Part shown: piece after piece, positions 26,284 to 39,455 of the stretch
Position numbering within the stretch: position 1 is the stretch's first letter
Layout of the letters: the number at the start of each line of letters is the position of its first letter
Origin: Thysanoteuthis rhombus
Taxonomy: Eukaryota > Mollusca > Cephalopoda > Oegopsida > Thysanoteuthidae
Direction of reading: 5' to 3'
DNA: 64,000 nt
Assembly (NCBI GenBank): GCA_963457665.1
Contig: OY735206.1
Span: forward strand, 25,800,210-25,864,209
Position numbers and translations under genes: made by a program
The notes under the pieces: model-generated
Database searches by the model: none
Told to the model about the DNA's origin: nothing
What the model saw: only the letters and a program-made list of their open reading frames with translations

Positions 26284-28954
26284 GTAAGCATGCCAAGGTT
26301 GCTATTGTACCAAATTCGATTCACGCAAGAGCCCTGTGACTGTTGCCTAATACCAAATTGTATTGTGCTTAGAATAACCATAAATAATCATCATCTTGGC
26401 TTGGCTCAGAGTAAGATGATTCGGGAACAAATTCTGCGTTTATTACAGGTCCACAAATGGATGACAAGTCACAAGCATGACAGAGAAGTATTTTCCACAA
26501 TGGCCATAGGAGAAGGTTGAGCAAAGGGATGCTTGTCTCATTTCACAATGTTCTTTCGTTCGCTGCACTAGCTCTGCGGTTTGCTTCAGATAGAAGACGT
26601 TGCCCAGGAGATCAAATGTCTCCATGCTTCCCTAACCATTTTCCTCGTTGGGCATGGGCAATCAAAGATCCAATTAGGGATTCTGGGCCATTGTATTTTA
26701 TCTGAGGCATCCCCATACTCTGTTGACCAAAAAACAGTTGGCTGAACAGGATGGTCATTGCGAAATGCTGACCCCCACTCTGTGTCTTTCTTTCTCTCCC
26801 AATCTCTCTCTTATTTACATATCCATCTAACCCCACAAACATAAACTTTTTTTTTCGAAAACAGTTTCAGTTTCTAAGCTGGCTTATTCACTATCATCGT
26901 CATCGTATCTTTCTAACGTTGACAAGTAACGTGTAGCAGTGTTCAAAGTTGTAATTATGCCGCTAAATCACAATGATATCACGCTTTAAAAGCTAATATG
27001 GTTGAAATCAACTGCACTAAGTATCCATAACTCCGGTTCTACTTCGTTGAGGTAGTACCGTAGTTTGTGTAATCTTTAAACATGCCTTAACTTTCTATGA
27101 AAATAAAGTTTTATTCACACCAGAATCAGCCTGTTTTTCTGATCCCCAGCAGATACAGAGGATGACACACAGTCTGATACCACACACGCAAACATGAGTA
27201 CTTTGGACTTGAATAAACAGAGCAGCTGCATCCTCTATGAAGTAAAATCCCGATCGGCCTTGCTCTATATCTGCGTCTGATTAGTTTTAAATGGTTCTAC
27301 TTACCCGAGTCCCCCCCCCCTGCACTAAAGTTTTGTTTACTTTGGGAATACCACACTCGAGAACATGTAGATGGGATGACTCAAAAATCCTTTTTAGTCC
27401 TTGCAGCTATTGCTGCATAGAGCAGTACCAGGCTTCATTAGGTAAAACCAGACATTGCACCACATCTGCATCTGTCTGGTCTGAAATGATCGTTTGAGCG
27501 ACACGATCAACTAAATTAACCAAACATTTCATTATATAGTAACAGCCTCATTTATATCAGAGGCGGAGTCAAGTGAGCTGAACCAATGTAATTCCTAACA
27601 CTTGTAATATATTTTAATTTGGACGTTTTTTTTTTCGTTATTCCTCTACAACCAAATATTTTAGCATATTTACAGTCAGGTTTATACTGCTTATGGGGAA
27701 TATGTTTACCAAGCTGGAACAGCTGTAGCCAGAGCCTGCATAGAGGGTCTTTTTATAGTTCGATGCATACAAAAGTTGCACCCAATACCAAAATTCAGTT
27801 CTCTCCGGCAATCTATAAGACTCATTCGTTGGACTACAATTGGTGCACCAAATGGGTTCTGTGGTTAATTCTCCGCTCAGCTCCGATGATTAAATGTTTA
27901 GTGCTCTACAGACCGAATTCTATGATATTTGAATTCAATTGCCAGACATTTTTTTTAGCATGACTTGACTGTAATCATTTCAAGCTGTGTACAGTATAAA
28001 ACTAGTACTGAGAGTCTTATAGTTAGAATTCACTCAAGTAGTAAAGGTTTTCTAGACAAGAATGTTAGCCACTACTTGAAGCTGTTGTATCCTACATCAC
28101 GAAGTTAACATAGTCTGTGATAACAATGCAATATATCTTGCATTATTTAGGAATGTACAAAAGAAAAATGAAACAATCTTGACTGCACTCAAGTCAAACT
28201 CCTTTGTTTCATTAAAACCTAAAAAGTCAATAGAAAAGCAGAATTCATCCCCCCTGTTCAATGGCATTCCAGAATTATGTTACCCATTATAATTCCTTTC
28301 TTGATAGTTTTTGTAAATGCAATTTGCAAACTTTTGTAGAAAAAACAGACCCCAGTTGAGAGAGTGACCTCGTCATGAGATTTTGCATGCGTGAGGTAAT
28401 TTATTTGTGATGAAGGCATTGCCATTGCAGTGCATGCGAGAATGAACTCAAAACTCAAAAAGTAAAAGTTTGATGATAATATTTTAAAGCTATGTTTTGC
28501 AGATGTTTCTGTATTCCACAATGAAGAATCGGCCCCAGGTGATATATATTTACCTTTGGTGGGTGCCAGCATTCGTTCGACTAATGCCATATGCGAATAA
28601 ATCATTTGAAACTGTCAGTTAACACTGTCACTAGAACTGTCGACAAAAGTATTTTCAGTTTTCAATGCGGTTGGGCAAGATATGTGCGTACGTATGTATG
28701 TACTTATGCATGTGGTATGTATACCAGCTAAACCACGAGCAGTTAGACGACTGAATATCCAATCATTTACTCTATTGTTTGGAGAAAATTTCCCTCTTTG
28801 ATACGTGGGTTTTCAATGGATGGGTCATTTTGCAATGTCTGTCTACGACAAATTGATCCCTTAATGTGTCCGGAATTCTTCACGCTTACAAACGCAACCG
28901 TCACACAAAATGCAAAAAAATAATTTGTTCATTAATCATCACTATTTTCCCTGT
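26284..28954. other. Unassigned sequence
   Basis: Several 60-115 codon frames (27619-27963 plus; 28258-28605 minus) are open but unrecognised and lack splice or domain support. The 26500-27900 part looks somewhat less AT-biased than its surroundings. I call no gene. Confidence 0.4.
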
Positions 28955-29040
28955 TTTTTAATTGATCACGATATGACGTACAACCAATAGACATCGTTCA
29001 AGTGGAAGTTTCTATTGAGCGACTAACCAGACCAGTTGAA
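28955..29040 (-). repeat. Dispersed repeat family X, short piece
   Basis: On the minus strand this reads 'CTGGTCTGGTTAGTCGCTCA' then 'ATAGAAACTTCC', and further on 'TGATCAATTAAAAAAC'. That is the family X core in the usual order. Confidence 0.45.
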
Positions 29041-30000
29041 ATATGTTTAAATTTTAAATGTTTTTTTATAATATTTTCTAACAATCAAGTGTATGTAGAA
29101 GTAATCTAGAGCAACTACTCTGCCTTTAATGGAAGCCCTCACTTAATGTCATGTGTAAAGTAAGTTATCCATTTTTTTAATACATAATGTCATATCTATT
29201 TTTACAGAGATCATTGTGCTCTTTTTACTTTATGTTCGTAATAATGGACTGTTCCATTTAAAGTTGGAAGTATAATCTCCTTATCATTGAAAAGTCTGCC
29301 ACTTTTCCCAACTAAAACTCCTGATGAAATAACTTAGATGCAATCATTTATTTGAATTACCACGAGCTTTGATTTAGGAAACTAATAGGTTTTAAAGTAA
29401 GTGAGAGAATGTAGTGAAGCTGTTTGAATTAGACTGAAATACCGGTAAATATTTTACATAATGCATTACGGCCTGCGGTATGTATATATTGTTTCTTACG
29501 CTTAAAAAAGAAAAAAAAACTTCTAATAATAATTCAAATATATCCTTGACTTGTTCACGGTGGATAACCGATGTATTGGAATGAAAAAAAATGAATCACG
29601 GGGGAAGAAAAGAAAAAGAAGAATGAGCTCCATGGAAAGAGGAGAGCAAAAATAGAGGAGAGACAGAGAAGACGAAGAAATATGAGGGAAACGTGAAAAG
29701 AGAGATGCATAAAAAAAAAAAAGATATGCTGTAGGTTAATCTGAAAGCAATTAAATTGCAAATGTTCCAGCTTAGGTCGAAAATCTTGGAAAATATGAAG
29801 ATATGAAAGGTTGTTCGCATATATGAATATAGATATATTTAAGAGTTTCGCCGTTGAAAAGACACAAGCCTGTCTTAACCCAGTTTTGCTGATGTCTACA
29901 TTCCAAGATCTATCAATAACAAATCAACATACATAGACGTCAGAATAACGAAGACATAGCATACACAATCATATATAGAAAGATACATAGTAATATATAT
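29041..30000. other. Unassigned AT-rich sequence
   Basis: A purine-rich stretch (29580-29720) gives artefactual minus-strand frames rich in S, F and L. No gene called. Confidence 0.5.
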
Positions 30001-30057
<57 letters not shown>

Positions 30058-30120
30058 ATTATTCTGTCATCCACAGACATATATATACATATATATGTGT
30101 GTGTGTGTGTATGTGTATAG
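30001..30120. repeat. Compound (CATA)n(TA)n(TG)n microsatellite
   Basis: Tetranucleotide CATA units, two (TA)n blocks and a (TG)n block, directly upstream of a LINE fragment. Confidence 0.9.
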
Positions 30121-30125
30121 TGTAT

Positions 30126-30355
30126 GATTGGTGGGATTTATCAGAGATTGTGGCAGATGGACATCTCGACTCACCACATGGGTGCCCACAGATTACGCGG
30201 TTGCTGAAGCCGGTAAAATACAAGATGGGCATATGATCAAGATTAAATCAGAATGTATTAGCAATTCAACACTCATGATGAAGGGATCGGGTGGATCCAG
30301 GGGATGGTTTATGTCCAACGACAGACTCTATAAGATTAGTGATGATGATGACAAT
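30126..30355 (+). mobile_element. RTE-type LINE, short 3' end
   Basis: The frame at 30128-30376 contains GRWTSRLTTWVPTDY, matching NRWTSRLITWIPRDY in the copy at 53347-53544. It then runs into 'TTTATGTCCAACGACAG' and a GATGATGATGA tail, the standard family terminus. Only the last 230 bases of the element remain. The 5' truncation point abuts the (TG)n array ending at 30120. Confidence 0.65.
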
Positions 30356-30384
30356 TTAGAAAGAAAAAAAAATTGAAACTAAAT

Positions 30385-30387
<3 letters not shown>

Positions 30388-30448
<61 letters not shown>
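30388..30448. repeat. (TA)n microsatellite
   Basis: About 30 uninterrupted TA units, 35 bases past a LINE tail. Confidence 0.95.
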
Positions 30449-30450
<2 letters not shown>

Positions 30451-32225
30451 AGCAACACTGTTCTACTTTTACGTTTGATTGAAGATGGAAGGTTTTGGTT
30501 TTTACTTTTTTTAGTTATATATTCTTATATGTACTCAACTGAATGCGTGCTTGGATAAATACAAATATAAGTATTTCCTAAAAGTCAGTTATGACCAACT
30601 GCTTTCAGCCATGCTTTTAGCCATTATCACAGCAGTTGGGAGGTGATAACTCTGGACGTCATACTTTCTTCAAATATTGTGTAATCATAAACTATCATTT
30701 ATGCAATGAAATGACGCCGCACACAGGGCGACCAGTATAAAATAATATTATTTATGTCCGCTTTTCGCTGACATGATAAGGGCGAGGCTTCCTAGCAACT
30801 ACATCAAATGCAAAACGCAGATTGAGCCAAAACAATGACACAGCATTGTTAAACCGAAACTCTTCTGGTTTCCGAGACCTTTTCTTACTGCCAATATAGA
30901 TACGTCTGCTTTTAACATGTGGGTCTTATCGGTAATAGGCAGACAAAAAATACTTTACTCAATCTTCATTAGCAAAGCCTTGCCATAATGATGATAGATA
31001 TGATAATGTATGGTAATTTTTAACTTTAGCTAAGTCCGGTACTGGGCCACGGCTATGATGCCCTTTTAAGACTCGAATTCAGTATTGTAGTAATTTAGTC
31101 TGATAGAACAATTTCTTGAATAGCTCAGGCCATATATGTATGTAAATATGCATGTGTGTCTATGTATGTCTATATGCATGCATATGTATATTTATATAAC
31201 AGTTTAATAATCTGTAAATATTTGAGTATGCTTGTATGTATGTATGTATGTTTGTGTGTTCGTATATATATGCATCTTTATAAAGTATTTATTAATTCTG
31301 ACAAAAGCTTTTAGCATTGTTTAATCAATACAAATTGTTTTTCATTCTCTTAATTATTTTCTTTATTCAATCCAATCAAGATAAAAGATCAATAGATTGA
31401 CAAAGAAGAATTGCTATCTATTACGAATTTTGAAGCGTTCTGTCACCATTTCATTGATTTCATGTTCCTTTTGGCGTGCGAAAATCTCATCATATTATAA
31501 AACTGACAGAGTTTACGGCTTTGCTTTATAATAATGTTTTACAAAGGTCGATATCTCCAATAACCGCATATATGCAAGATCAGGCCCGAAAGCAGATATT
31601 TATAAGATTTTAAGTGTTTATCAAAATGTCTTTACATATGATTAATTCTGTTTGAACTGGAAGAAAACAGTGCTTTTATTCTGATCCGTAATAAACGTGC
31701 AAGTAATCCCTATTTTTCGAAAATACAGTCATTGTTCACGTCTCGAGAACTTCGTTGTAAGACCAATTTTGCGTAAAAAGGCGAACATTGAAAATAACTT
31801 GTGTTTTTCGCAGCTCAACGTAGAATCAATGTGCAACCTGTCCCCTCTTTTCTGCTACCTCCTTATACTCCATCTCCCGGCGACCCAACCCAACATATCA
31901 CCATCACCATTTAAAAAAATTATCATAACGGTAATGATAGCTGCTTCCTCAATTTACACCATTATAGCTTACAGGGACATTCTTTGTTTCGATAGTGGAA
32001 AACTTGATTAATTCTTTCCATGTCCAAAAATGTACCCTGCTCTAGAGCAACATACCTGTATTCTCTGGAGAACCTCTATCTTATCCAACCAAATGTAGGC
32101 AACTAAATATGATTGAGTTACGGTTTCCACAAATATTTATCCATCTGCAAAGATGGATTATTGTAATTAACGTATTGCAAAACCAGGAAGAAGTTGATAA
32201 ATGTGTTTATTAATGCTAGCCTCCG
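30449..32225. other. Unassigned sequence
   Basis: A weak inverted pair, 'AGTTATGACCAACTGCT' (30587) and 'AGCAGTTGGGAGGTGATAAC' (30631), could form a small hairpin. TGTA-rich text occurs near 31135-31260. No gene called. Confidence 0.4.
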
Positions 32226-32230
32226 GAGAT

Positions 32231-32266
<36 letters not shown>

Positions 32267-32664
32267 TTATAGCGTCCATTGTTGGACATAGACCTTCCCC
32301 AATAATTTCTGAATTTATCAAGCTCGTCTCACTATCTTACATTATGTCAGTTACAGCCTTGCTCTCTGGTGATCCATGTTGTGATTTATAATGTCCATTT
32401 GTTGCCTGACATTTTTGCAACGTGTCAAGCCCATTGCTTTTTGACTTTTCTAACAATTCCTCTGATGTCTTGGACTCCTTTTTTCCTCTGATAAACTGTG
32501 CTAGCTTGTGATATCTCTATAAGAAGTTGAGTATGATTATTTCATGTGTACGTTGCATGGTTCTAAGTTCGAGGTCAATCTTCCGGTTAGGTTCCATGTT
32601 TCAGCCCCATATGTGACTATCGGTGAAATACATTGGTTGTATAGCCTTCATTTTAGGATTAATT

Positions 32665-32665
<1 letters not shown>
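32226..32665 (-). mobile_element. RTE-type LINE, 5'-truncated 3' part
   Basis: The plus-strand text starts with (ATC)n at 32230-32266, then 'AGCGTCCATTGTTGGACATA' and 'GACCTTCCCC', the reverse complement of the family 3' terminus. It continues with recognisable but decayed 3'-coding sequence: 'GATCCATGTTGTGATTTATA' parallels 48842-48862 in the copy at 48649. It extends into the 'TYGAETW' region near 32590-32615. Its 5' truncation point is immediately followed by an (AC)n(AT)n(GT)n array. No open frame survives. Confidence 0.65.
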
Positions 32666-32666
<1 letters not shown>

Positions 32667-32750
<84 letters not shown>

Positions 32751-32772
32751 GTGTGTGTGTGTGTGTGTGTGT
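32667..32772. repeat. Palindromic (AC)n(AT)n(GT)n microsatellite
   Basis: About 11 AC units, about 28 AT units, a short ATGTAT break, then about 11 GT units. The AC and GT blocks are reverse complements, so each strand can fold on itself along nearly the full array. Confidence 0.95.
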
Positions 32773-33269
32773 TTGCCAACCCAGTGTGATTTTTCGCTTC
32801 ATTTCTTCTTCTTTTGATGACTTCATGGAGACTCGCTGTCAAAAGTAGATGCAGTGGATTACTTTGCTCAGCTTACTTTGATTCCGATCATTGTGAACCA
32901 AATGTTATGTGTACATTGTTCATGTCAGTGTTTAAGTTTTCCTCCATTACAGCAACTGCCAGAAAATCGGAGGATATATTGAAAACCGTTTACCGGAATT
33001 CTCATTATCAACATTGTCAACATGGACAAAAATATCTCCAGTTTTTAAATAGGTCTGGCTGGATATGCATGCGTTGTGAGTACAGGCTGCACCGATGGAT
33101 TTGAAAATTCAAACATTTATTTCTAAATATGAATATAAAAAGACTCGCTTTTATTTTATTTTTCAAACTTCGAAAAGAGATTATTGTCAGGTTGCAAGTT
33201 ACAATTTAATTTCACGCTAAATTGCTGCAATAGTTTGTGTCCTATAGTGTTCACACTTGATTTTTAGAA
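32773..33269. other. Unassigned sequence
   Basis: A 96-codon plus frame (32814-33104) shows no known domain. No gene called. Confidence 0.4.
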
Positions 33270-33350
33270 GTTTGGACTTTTCTATGATCACTGACAGCAC
33301 GCTGCCAAGGGATGTCAGTCACGTTGATTGAGTGACTAATCATACCTATC
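33270..33350 (-). repeat. Dispersed repeat family X, short piece
   Basis: On the minus strand this reads 'GGTATGATTAGTCACTCAAT', then 'GGCAGCGTGCTGTCAGTGAT', parallel to 22823-22900 in order and spacing. Confidence 0.35.
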
Positions 33351-34204
33351 AAGTTTTACTCTCAGGTTCACCAGATGAGACTTCTCTAACAAAAACAAAC
33401 AGGATTGTTGAATGCCACAAATTCATACGCAGGTTGATCAATAACTACTCTGATATTGGCTATTTTTTCGTCAATACCCAAACAGTTGGATATTTCCAAC
33501 ACAGCCTCGTAAACTGGTTATCAAACTTAGTTTAGTTCAGCACAAAGCTACTTTTAGAAATATTGTTTCAACCTGGTCTCCTCATCTACTGCGTGAGCAT
33601 ATCTCCTATCCAACCGAACTCAGAGAGAACAGGCTATGACACAAGATTGGTTTTAGATGGGGATTCTCACAGAGGACACCATAAAAGCAACTATTCTGTG
33701 ATTATCAATTGATAGTTATCCCCTTTGATAAATAACTTGACAAAATATATAGAAGTTGGTGGACTTGGATAATGCTCACAAACAATTGTTATCAGGTTGA
33801 AAAACATCCAAATATTTTGCAATAGGTTGATGCATCAATTGAGTTCTATAATTAACACTTCTGGCTTATATGCACCATTTGAAATATATCTAAAGGATAC
33901 AGAAAATCAGAATCTTTGGCCCAGAAAAATTGTCTTACAGGAATTTTCGTGGTGCAGAATGCCTGCTCGCTTGCCAAGTGATTAATCATCCTTAATTCTG
34001 TACTTTTTCCGACTACTGGTTATGATATATATACATGTACTTTTGTCAAGAAGCAGACATCGTATTGACCATTCTTTCACCCACAAGAGTGAAATAAAAA
34101 ATGAGAATGAAATGAATATTAACTCTCCAGTGAATGAAGGATAAACTGGAACCACAAAATGAAAGAATACTAATTATTTTCTAGTACTTCCAGTCACAAA
34201 ATCC
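33351..34204. other. Unassigned sequence
   Basis: Two short plus frames (33332-33535 and 33797-33985) are unrecognised. No gene called. Confidence 0.4.
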
Positions 34205-34930
34205 CGTAAACGTTACAAAGAAAGCTCTTAGAACAGGACGGATACAAATAACTAGCCTGCTCAAGGAAAATGGAGGCTTGACAACGGACAGGGACAAGAT
34301 TGTCAAACGAGCCCGGTATATCAACTCCATTTCCTCCAAAAAGAGCCTATAAAACAACAAACAGGGTATGCAAGACGTGAGTAATCAGTTCGAGGATTTC
34401 CCAGAAGTTACTTTATTGGAAGAATAGCAGACCATCAAACAAACAAAGAAACAAAGAGCCCCTGGACCAGATAACATCACCATCGACTTATTTTTAAAAA
34501 AAGCTGGTAATATCATCGGCAAGAAACTAGGTATCCAATACAACTTATGCCTAAAATGAAATAAGTCCCTGGAGATTGGAAGAATTCGATCATAATGTTT
34601 TTATATTAGAAAACAAAACAAAAAACCCCAGAAAATCCCAACAGTTACAGACAAATAAGTCCACTAAACAACATCAAAAAACCTTTCTCAAAGATCATCA
34701 CCAACCAAATCACAGAAACTCTAAATGAAAACCATCCACGGGAGCAAAGTGGCTTTAGGAGAAGCTACTTGACCATGGACCATCTCAATTCGATAATACA
34801 GATAAAAATGATAGAGTAGCAGAATACAAAATGCTACTCGCTGGAGCATTTATCAACTTCAAGAATGCCTTCTACTCTGCTAAAATCATAAACATTTGAA
34901 TAGTTGGTCAGGATTTGTCCAAAAGTATGT
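34205..34930 (+). mobile_element. RTE-type LINE, internal fragment lacking both ends
   Basis: 'GGCTTGACAACGGACAGGGA' (34274) and 'ATGCAAGACGTGAGTAATCA' (34369) line up with 51930 and 52025 of the best copy. 'GGACCAGATAACATCACCAT' (34463) encodes the GPDNITID block. The similarity ends just past a decayed motif A (FKNAFYSA, about 34858-34881). The catalytic FADD region and the 3' tail are missing. Stops and frameshifts are abundant. Because RTE copies normally keep their 3' ends, the missing tail points to a later deletion or rearrangement. Confidence 0.75.
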
Positions 34931-36444
34931 ACATCTCTATATTTGGTCCTAATTCCGTCAATTTTGAAGTAGTTTAACGACATTGAAATATATAATATGT
35001 ATTTTTTGCGAGCTATTAAACTCCTTTTCCGATGAGCAATTTAGGCATATGGTTTTGAGGGAAATCCTCGCTGTATAGATCCGGGGTAAGATCACATTGA
35101 CTGATAGATATTTATCAGTGCAGCTAATTTGGGATGGTATCTCACTAATTCAAGCAAAGGCAACAATACTTCATTTTGGATTTTCACACTAAGCTAGGAA
35201 GGACAGGGTGCTGTACTTTGCTGTCAAACTTCTGAACTAGTGTTTTGGTGGATGACGGGTATTTTGAACATTCCCAAGATTATTATAACCAGAATTCATA
35301 ATGCTGATGTCAGTTCACTACTCTTCTATTCAACAGCCTTCCGAGCATTGTGTGATTTCCTAAGATTTAGAATTCTATATTATTTCATAGGATATTTTGA
35401 GTCTCACTTTGTTTTCGTTCGTTTAACAGGCCTTAGAAGGGGGTTATTACATTTTATTGAAGACGAGGCGACTAATGTCGATATCAAAACGGGACAATAT
35501 GGCTTTTTACGTATAGCAAGATATATATATATATTGTTATTGTATGGGGTGAATTTCTGTGGTGTTTTGTTTTGATTTTCCAGTGCATTATATCGATCCA
35601 AATGACGCAAAAAAAATCGAATTTTGTACCATATAAGGCAGACAATAGGAATATATTATCTTGGTTCATTTCTTTGTCACGTTATTGTTTTATAAATATA
35701 TGAGAAAATTTGGTTAAAATGCGATTAAACAAACATGAAAACCTTATTTGTGAGATTTTTCCCCACAACAAATTAAGTAAATAAAAGAATTACTTGTTTT
35801 ACCAGATGAGAGCGTCACATATTATCGAAAGGGGCTGGACCACTGATAAAGGATTGATGAATGTGGAGCTTCAGTGTGTGGCTGCATACCCAATGTTCAA
35901 AACCTGTTCATTTTGACACCTCTGTCTGGTTGTGCAACGTAATTTACACGATTGTCTACGTGTACTATAGGAATCCCAATGGTTGTTTGCAGTTGAGAGA
36001 AAAATTGTACAAAGTTTGCTGGATGAAACAAACACTTGAAAAAGATAGATAAATCGTTAGTTCGGAAATATTTGCATCTTTGGCTTCCTAAAAAAATTCG
36101 GTGTTGAGATCATCGTTTTGTTCGTTGATTAACAGACGATAATCAATTTGGAAGACAAGGGCATTGCTATTTTCAGAGGGGGGAGACTTCATGGTGTCTG
36201 AAGCAGCCTACCATAATTGTATTGTATAATAATTCAGGGTCAGTCACATGAAAGTCTGGTTTCCTCTCCCCATTGCTGCTAATATAGGTAATTCTCACCT
36301 CAATTTAGACCATTCTAACCAGCGGAGACAATTTATGTAAACTATGAAGAAATATCTACGATTTATGATTATTTCTATCAGACTTCTCCGGGAGGGCGGT
36401 TCTAAATGGCTTCAAACTCGATACCGAACAGCCTTTTGTGCTGA
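34931..36444. other. Unassigned sequence
   Basis: The 111-codon plus frame at 35240-35575 has no recognisable domain. No gene called. Confidence 0.4.
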
Positions 36445-36555
<111 letters not shown>

Positions 36556-37637
36556 CGAATGACTTCGTATACTCGTCAGTTTCCGAGGATTCAAGGTGCA
36601 CACACAATCCAGAAATAATTCCATTGTTATTATCCTCACATTTTATGACGCTGTCTCCATCATTGTATGAACGATGGGGTCAAGTCTCGATTTAATCTTA
36701 GCTGTCAAAAAATGAACCAAGCAAAACTTATTTTTGAAGAAAATGCTGTCTTCACTAGTCAAGAGACACTATTCCTTTTAGGGGTAGTAATGACAACAAA
36801 AAAAAAAACAGGAAATGAAGAAACAGAAAGAACAACAAAAAGACGCACTTGAAATGTCAGGCAAAATTAATGTTGATAAAAACTGGCACCAAAAACCTTC
36901 CCAAACCTCAAATAGAAATTGGCATTTTGCCCATAATATCAGCAAACGCAACATTTAACGTTAGTGTTGAACTGAGAGTGATTGCAATGATGGGTTCAAG
37001 CAACTCGCAGCACTGTGCTATGAGAAAGCTTTCCAGAATAGAAACTCAGATTTTGGGGGTTGAAAATGATACTTTTCTGAAGAATAATATTCTAAGTATG
37101 GGCATTTTTCTAGTATTATTATAAAAAAAAATACCTTTTCTGGTGCTTTTTATTAAAATGACTCAATGCAATCAAAAAATCACAACTAAGAAAGAGATGG
37201 GACTCTATCCAAAGATTTCAACGTCGTGTATACATTTCTGACTACATATGTATAAATGTGTTTAATATAAACATTTCTTTCTAATTGAACTTTCAAGCTA
37301 GTCCCCGTTAAAATGCCCGAAACAAAAATGATGAATGCATCAAAACTAAAATGGGAAATAATGCCCAATTTGTAATATAATTACTCGGCTAATAAAAAAG
37401 TTATGAAAGTATATAGAGTGTATATGTTAGCTACAAACGCTTTATAGTCTTGTTTTCCTTCTTTTTCTCTTTCTTTCTATGTTCATCTTTTCCTTGTTTC
37501 ATTGTACTTCCTGCGTTTCATTGATATAAAATAAAGTGAGTATATTATTCTTTCCTTTTCCACTTTCCACATTGTATCTTTCTATCTTTAATAACGCTAT
37601 ATACTGATCTAATAAAAACACTGTCTATCCCTCTTCG

Positions 37638-37669
<32 letters not shown>

Positions 37670-38114
37670 AGAGGTCGCTTGATTCGCTACAAATGCTGGT
37701 GATCGATTGAAAATTGCTTTAACATATTTTTTTCTGTTTCAAGAACAGCCAACCTTTGTTGCTTGAAAAAAAAATGCATATTTTGTTTCATTTTGATTAT
37801 TTTTTTCAATTTTTTTTTTTCATAATAAACATCGTTAAACTTAAAGCACACCCCTGGATTTTATCAGTACTAACAAAATAATACAAGATTTCTCTTTTTT
37901 TTTTTTTTTCTTTTAAGTGGGGGTTCGGATTATTACCCCAAGCTGCATTCAACACAGACGGTATGAAAAAATGTGTGGTGACCATTTTGCAATTTTCAGG
38001 AATATATATACAATGGTTTAGTGGTAAAAATCAAGTAAGAGAGCAGAATGCTTCTTACAAAAAGGAAGGTACCTTTGTAGCTGGGTTTTCAAGGGGGGTG
38101 CATTATTTAGGTAT
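36556..38114. other. Unassigned sequence with a (CT)n tract
   Basis: A (CT)n tract lies at about 37640-37669, and poly-A/poly-T runs are scattered (36799, 37893). No gene called. Confidence 0.45.
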
Positions 38115-38545
38115 TTTGATTTAGTGTCAGTCGTTGGATAGACATCCCCGATGATTTTCCTGACCTCCCTATCATTTGAGTCGCGGTGCTTGAACTTTTT
38201 AAACTCGTTTTGTTGGTCAGGCCATCTCATATCTTGTCGACCACAGTTTTGCATTTGATCTCTGATCCACAAGTCGTGATGTCCAGTAATTGTTTGACGT
38301 ACTTGAAACATAATTGAACTTTTGCCATTGAAGTTTTCTAATGGTTCCTATGATATCTCTGACTTTGTTTTCCCTCTAATATACTATACTGTCGATCGAT
38401 CATTCTGTGTGATGTTTAGCATGAATCCCTCTGGTGTACGTTGTATTATATTGAGGTCCACAGGTCAATTTCTTAAAGTTATATATTCCAGCTCCATAGG
38501 TGATTACCAGGAGGATGTATGTTTGCATACGACTTCTTTTTTGGA
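38115..38545 (-). mobile_element. RTE-type LINE, 3' part
   Basis: The plus-strand text 'TAGTGTCAGTCGTTGGATAG' with 'ACATCCCCGATGATTTTCCT' (38123) is the reverse complement of the family end. Minus-strand frames give TGHHDLWIRDQMQNCGRQDM with RWPDQQNEFKKFKH, matching the 'SRLITWIPRDYMRNRGQQNVRWRDELDKF' region split over two frames. VITYGAGIYNFKK (about 38480-38518) matches 'VLTYGAETWTLTK'. The usual triplet tail is missing here. The copy is frameshifted and non-functional. Confidence 0.65.
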
Positions 38546-39329
38546 TTAATACGATCCTCTTGTTCTTGCCGAATTGGCAGCAATGTATTTTTTGAGGATA
38601 GAATGAGGATTTTAGGAGTGTATAGGTATTGAAAACGCTGTTCTGTAATTCCGACCAAACTAACGTTTGTAGCAACCCTATACAAATTATTAGGTGTTAA
38701 TTTCTCATGTATAATCCAAACTGTAGATGATACACATCGATGATCAATCTTCAATTTTGAATGAAAAATGGATTTACAGTGGATAAAATGCATTCATCTC
38801 CTGCATGAGAATATGTGTGTAAATGTGAACGTGTTTGTGTGAGTTGGAATGCAATGCCAACAGATCAATCAGGATCATGTATATGTGTGTGTAAGAGAGA
38901 TAGAGATAAAGAGATACAGATACAGAGACAGAGACAGAGGACGGTAATATTTACTTATTCTATCCACTCGGAAAAGATCCCTGCAATTCTGTTCCCGCAT
39001 AAAATGCGCACTGGACTTCTAGTCAAGAGAATTTAGGGGAGGAGTACGGAGTTTACACATGTTATTACGGTACCTGGTATAAATCAGGAAATACTCGCTG
39101 TTACTAGTTCAGATCAGTACCAAGGGGAGGATCTCACTCCATTAGGAGATGGGCATTGCAACATGAGTAACCTTGAGAAATGTCAAAAAGTATATGGCAT
39201 TGCAGGTTGAATCAAAGATAGCTTCCTTTTGCTGGCACAATGTCATGACACAACCTACCACATTTTACTCGGAGAGGAGAGGAACGTTGCCAAGACACTA
39301 ACCTATGCAACCAGCAGAAAAGGAAATCA
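38546..39329. other. Unassigned sequence
   Basis: An imperfect (GA)-rich tract lies at about 38892-38940. No gene called. Confidence 0.45.
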
Positions 39330-39455
39330 CGCATAACCTCATGCAAAGAGATAACGAGACAGCCCATCTGTATACTGACAGATCATGGGGAAGGGATAAG
39401 ATCAAAAAAAGATTTGAAAAAAAAAACGGGTGCTGCAGTTTTTGGCTGATTGAGA
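39330..39455 (+). pseudogene. Possible LINE RNase H remnant
   Basis: Plus-strand translation near 39355-39455 gives NETAHLYTDRSWGRDKIKK, followed in a shifted frame by TGAAVFG. LINE and retroviral RNase H domains often begin with a 'YTDGSK' strand and have 'GAAVF' soon after. The glycine of YTDGS is replaced by arginine, and the two parts are in different frames. This would be a small relic of a non-RTE retroelement. Evidence is a single motif pair, so chance is possible. Confidence 0.25.

Noticed and set aside
26140-26520. 126-codon plus-strand open frame
   Set aside because: It is carried through a (CATA)n array with no recognised domain on either side.
28258-28605. 115-codon minus-strand open frame
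   Set aside because: No recognised motif and no neighbouring exon; single open stretch of a length expected by chance in this window.
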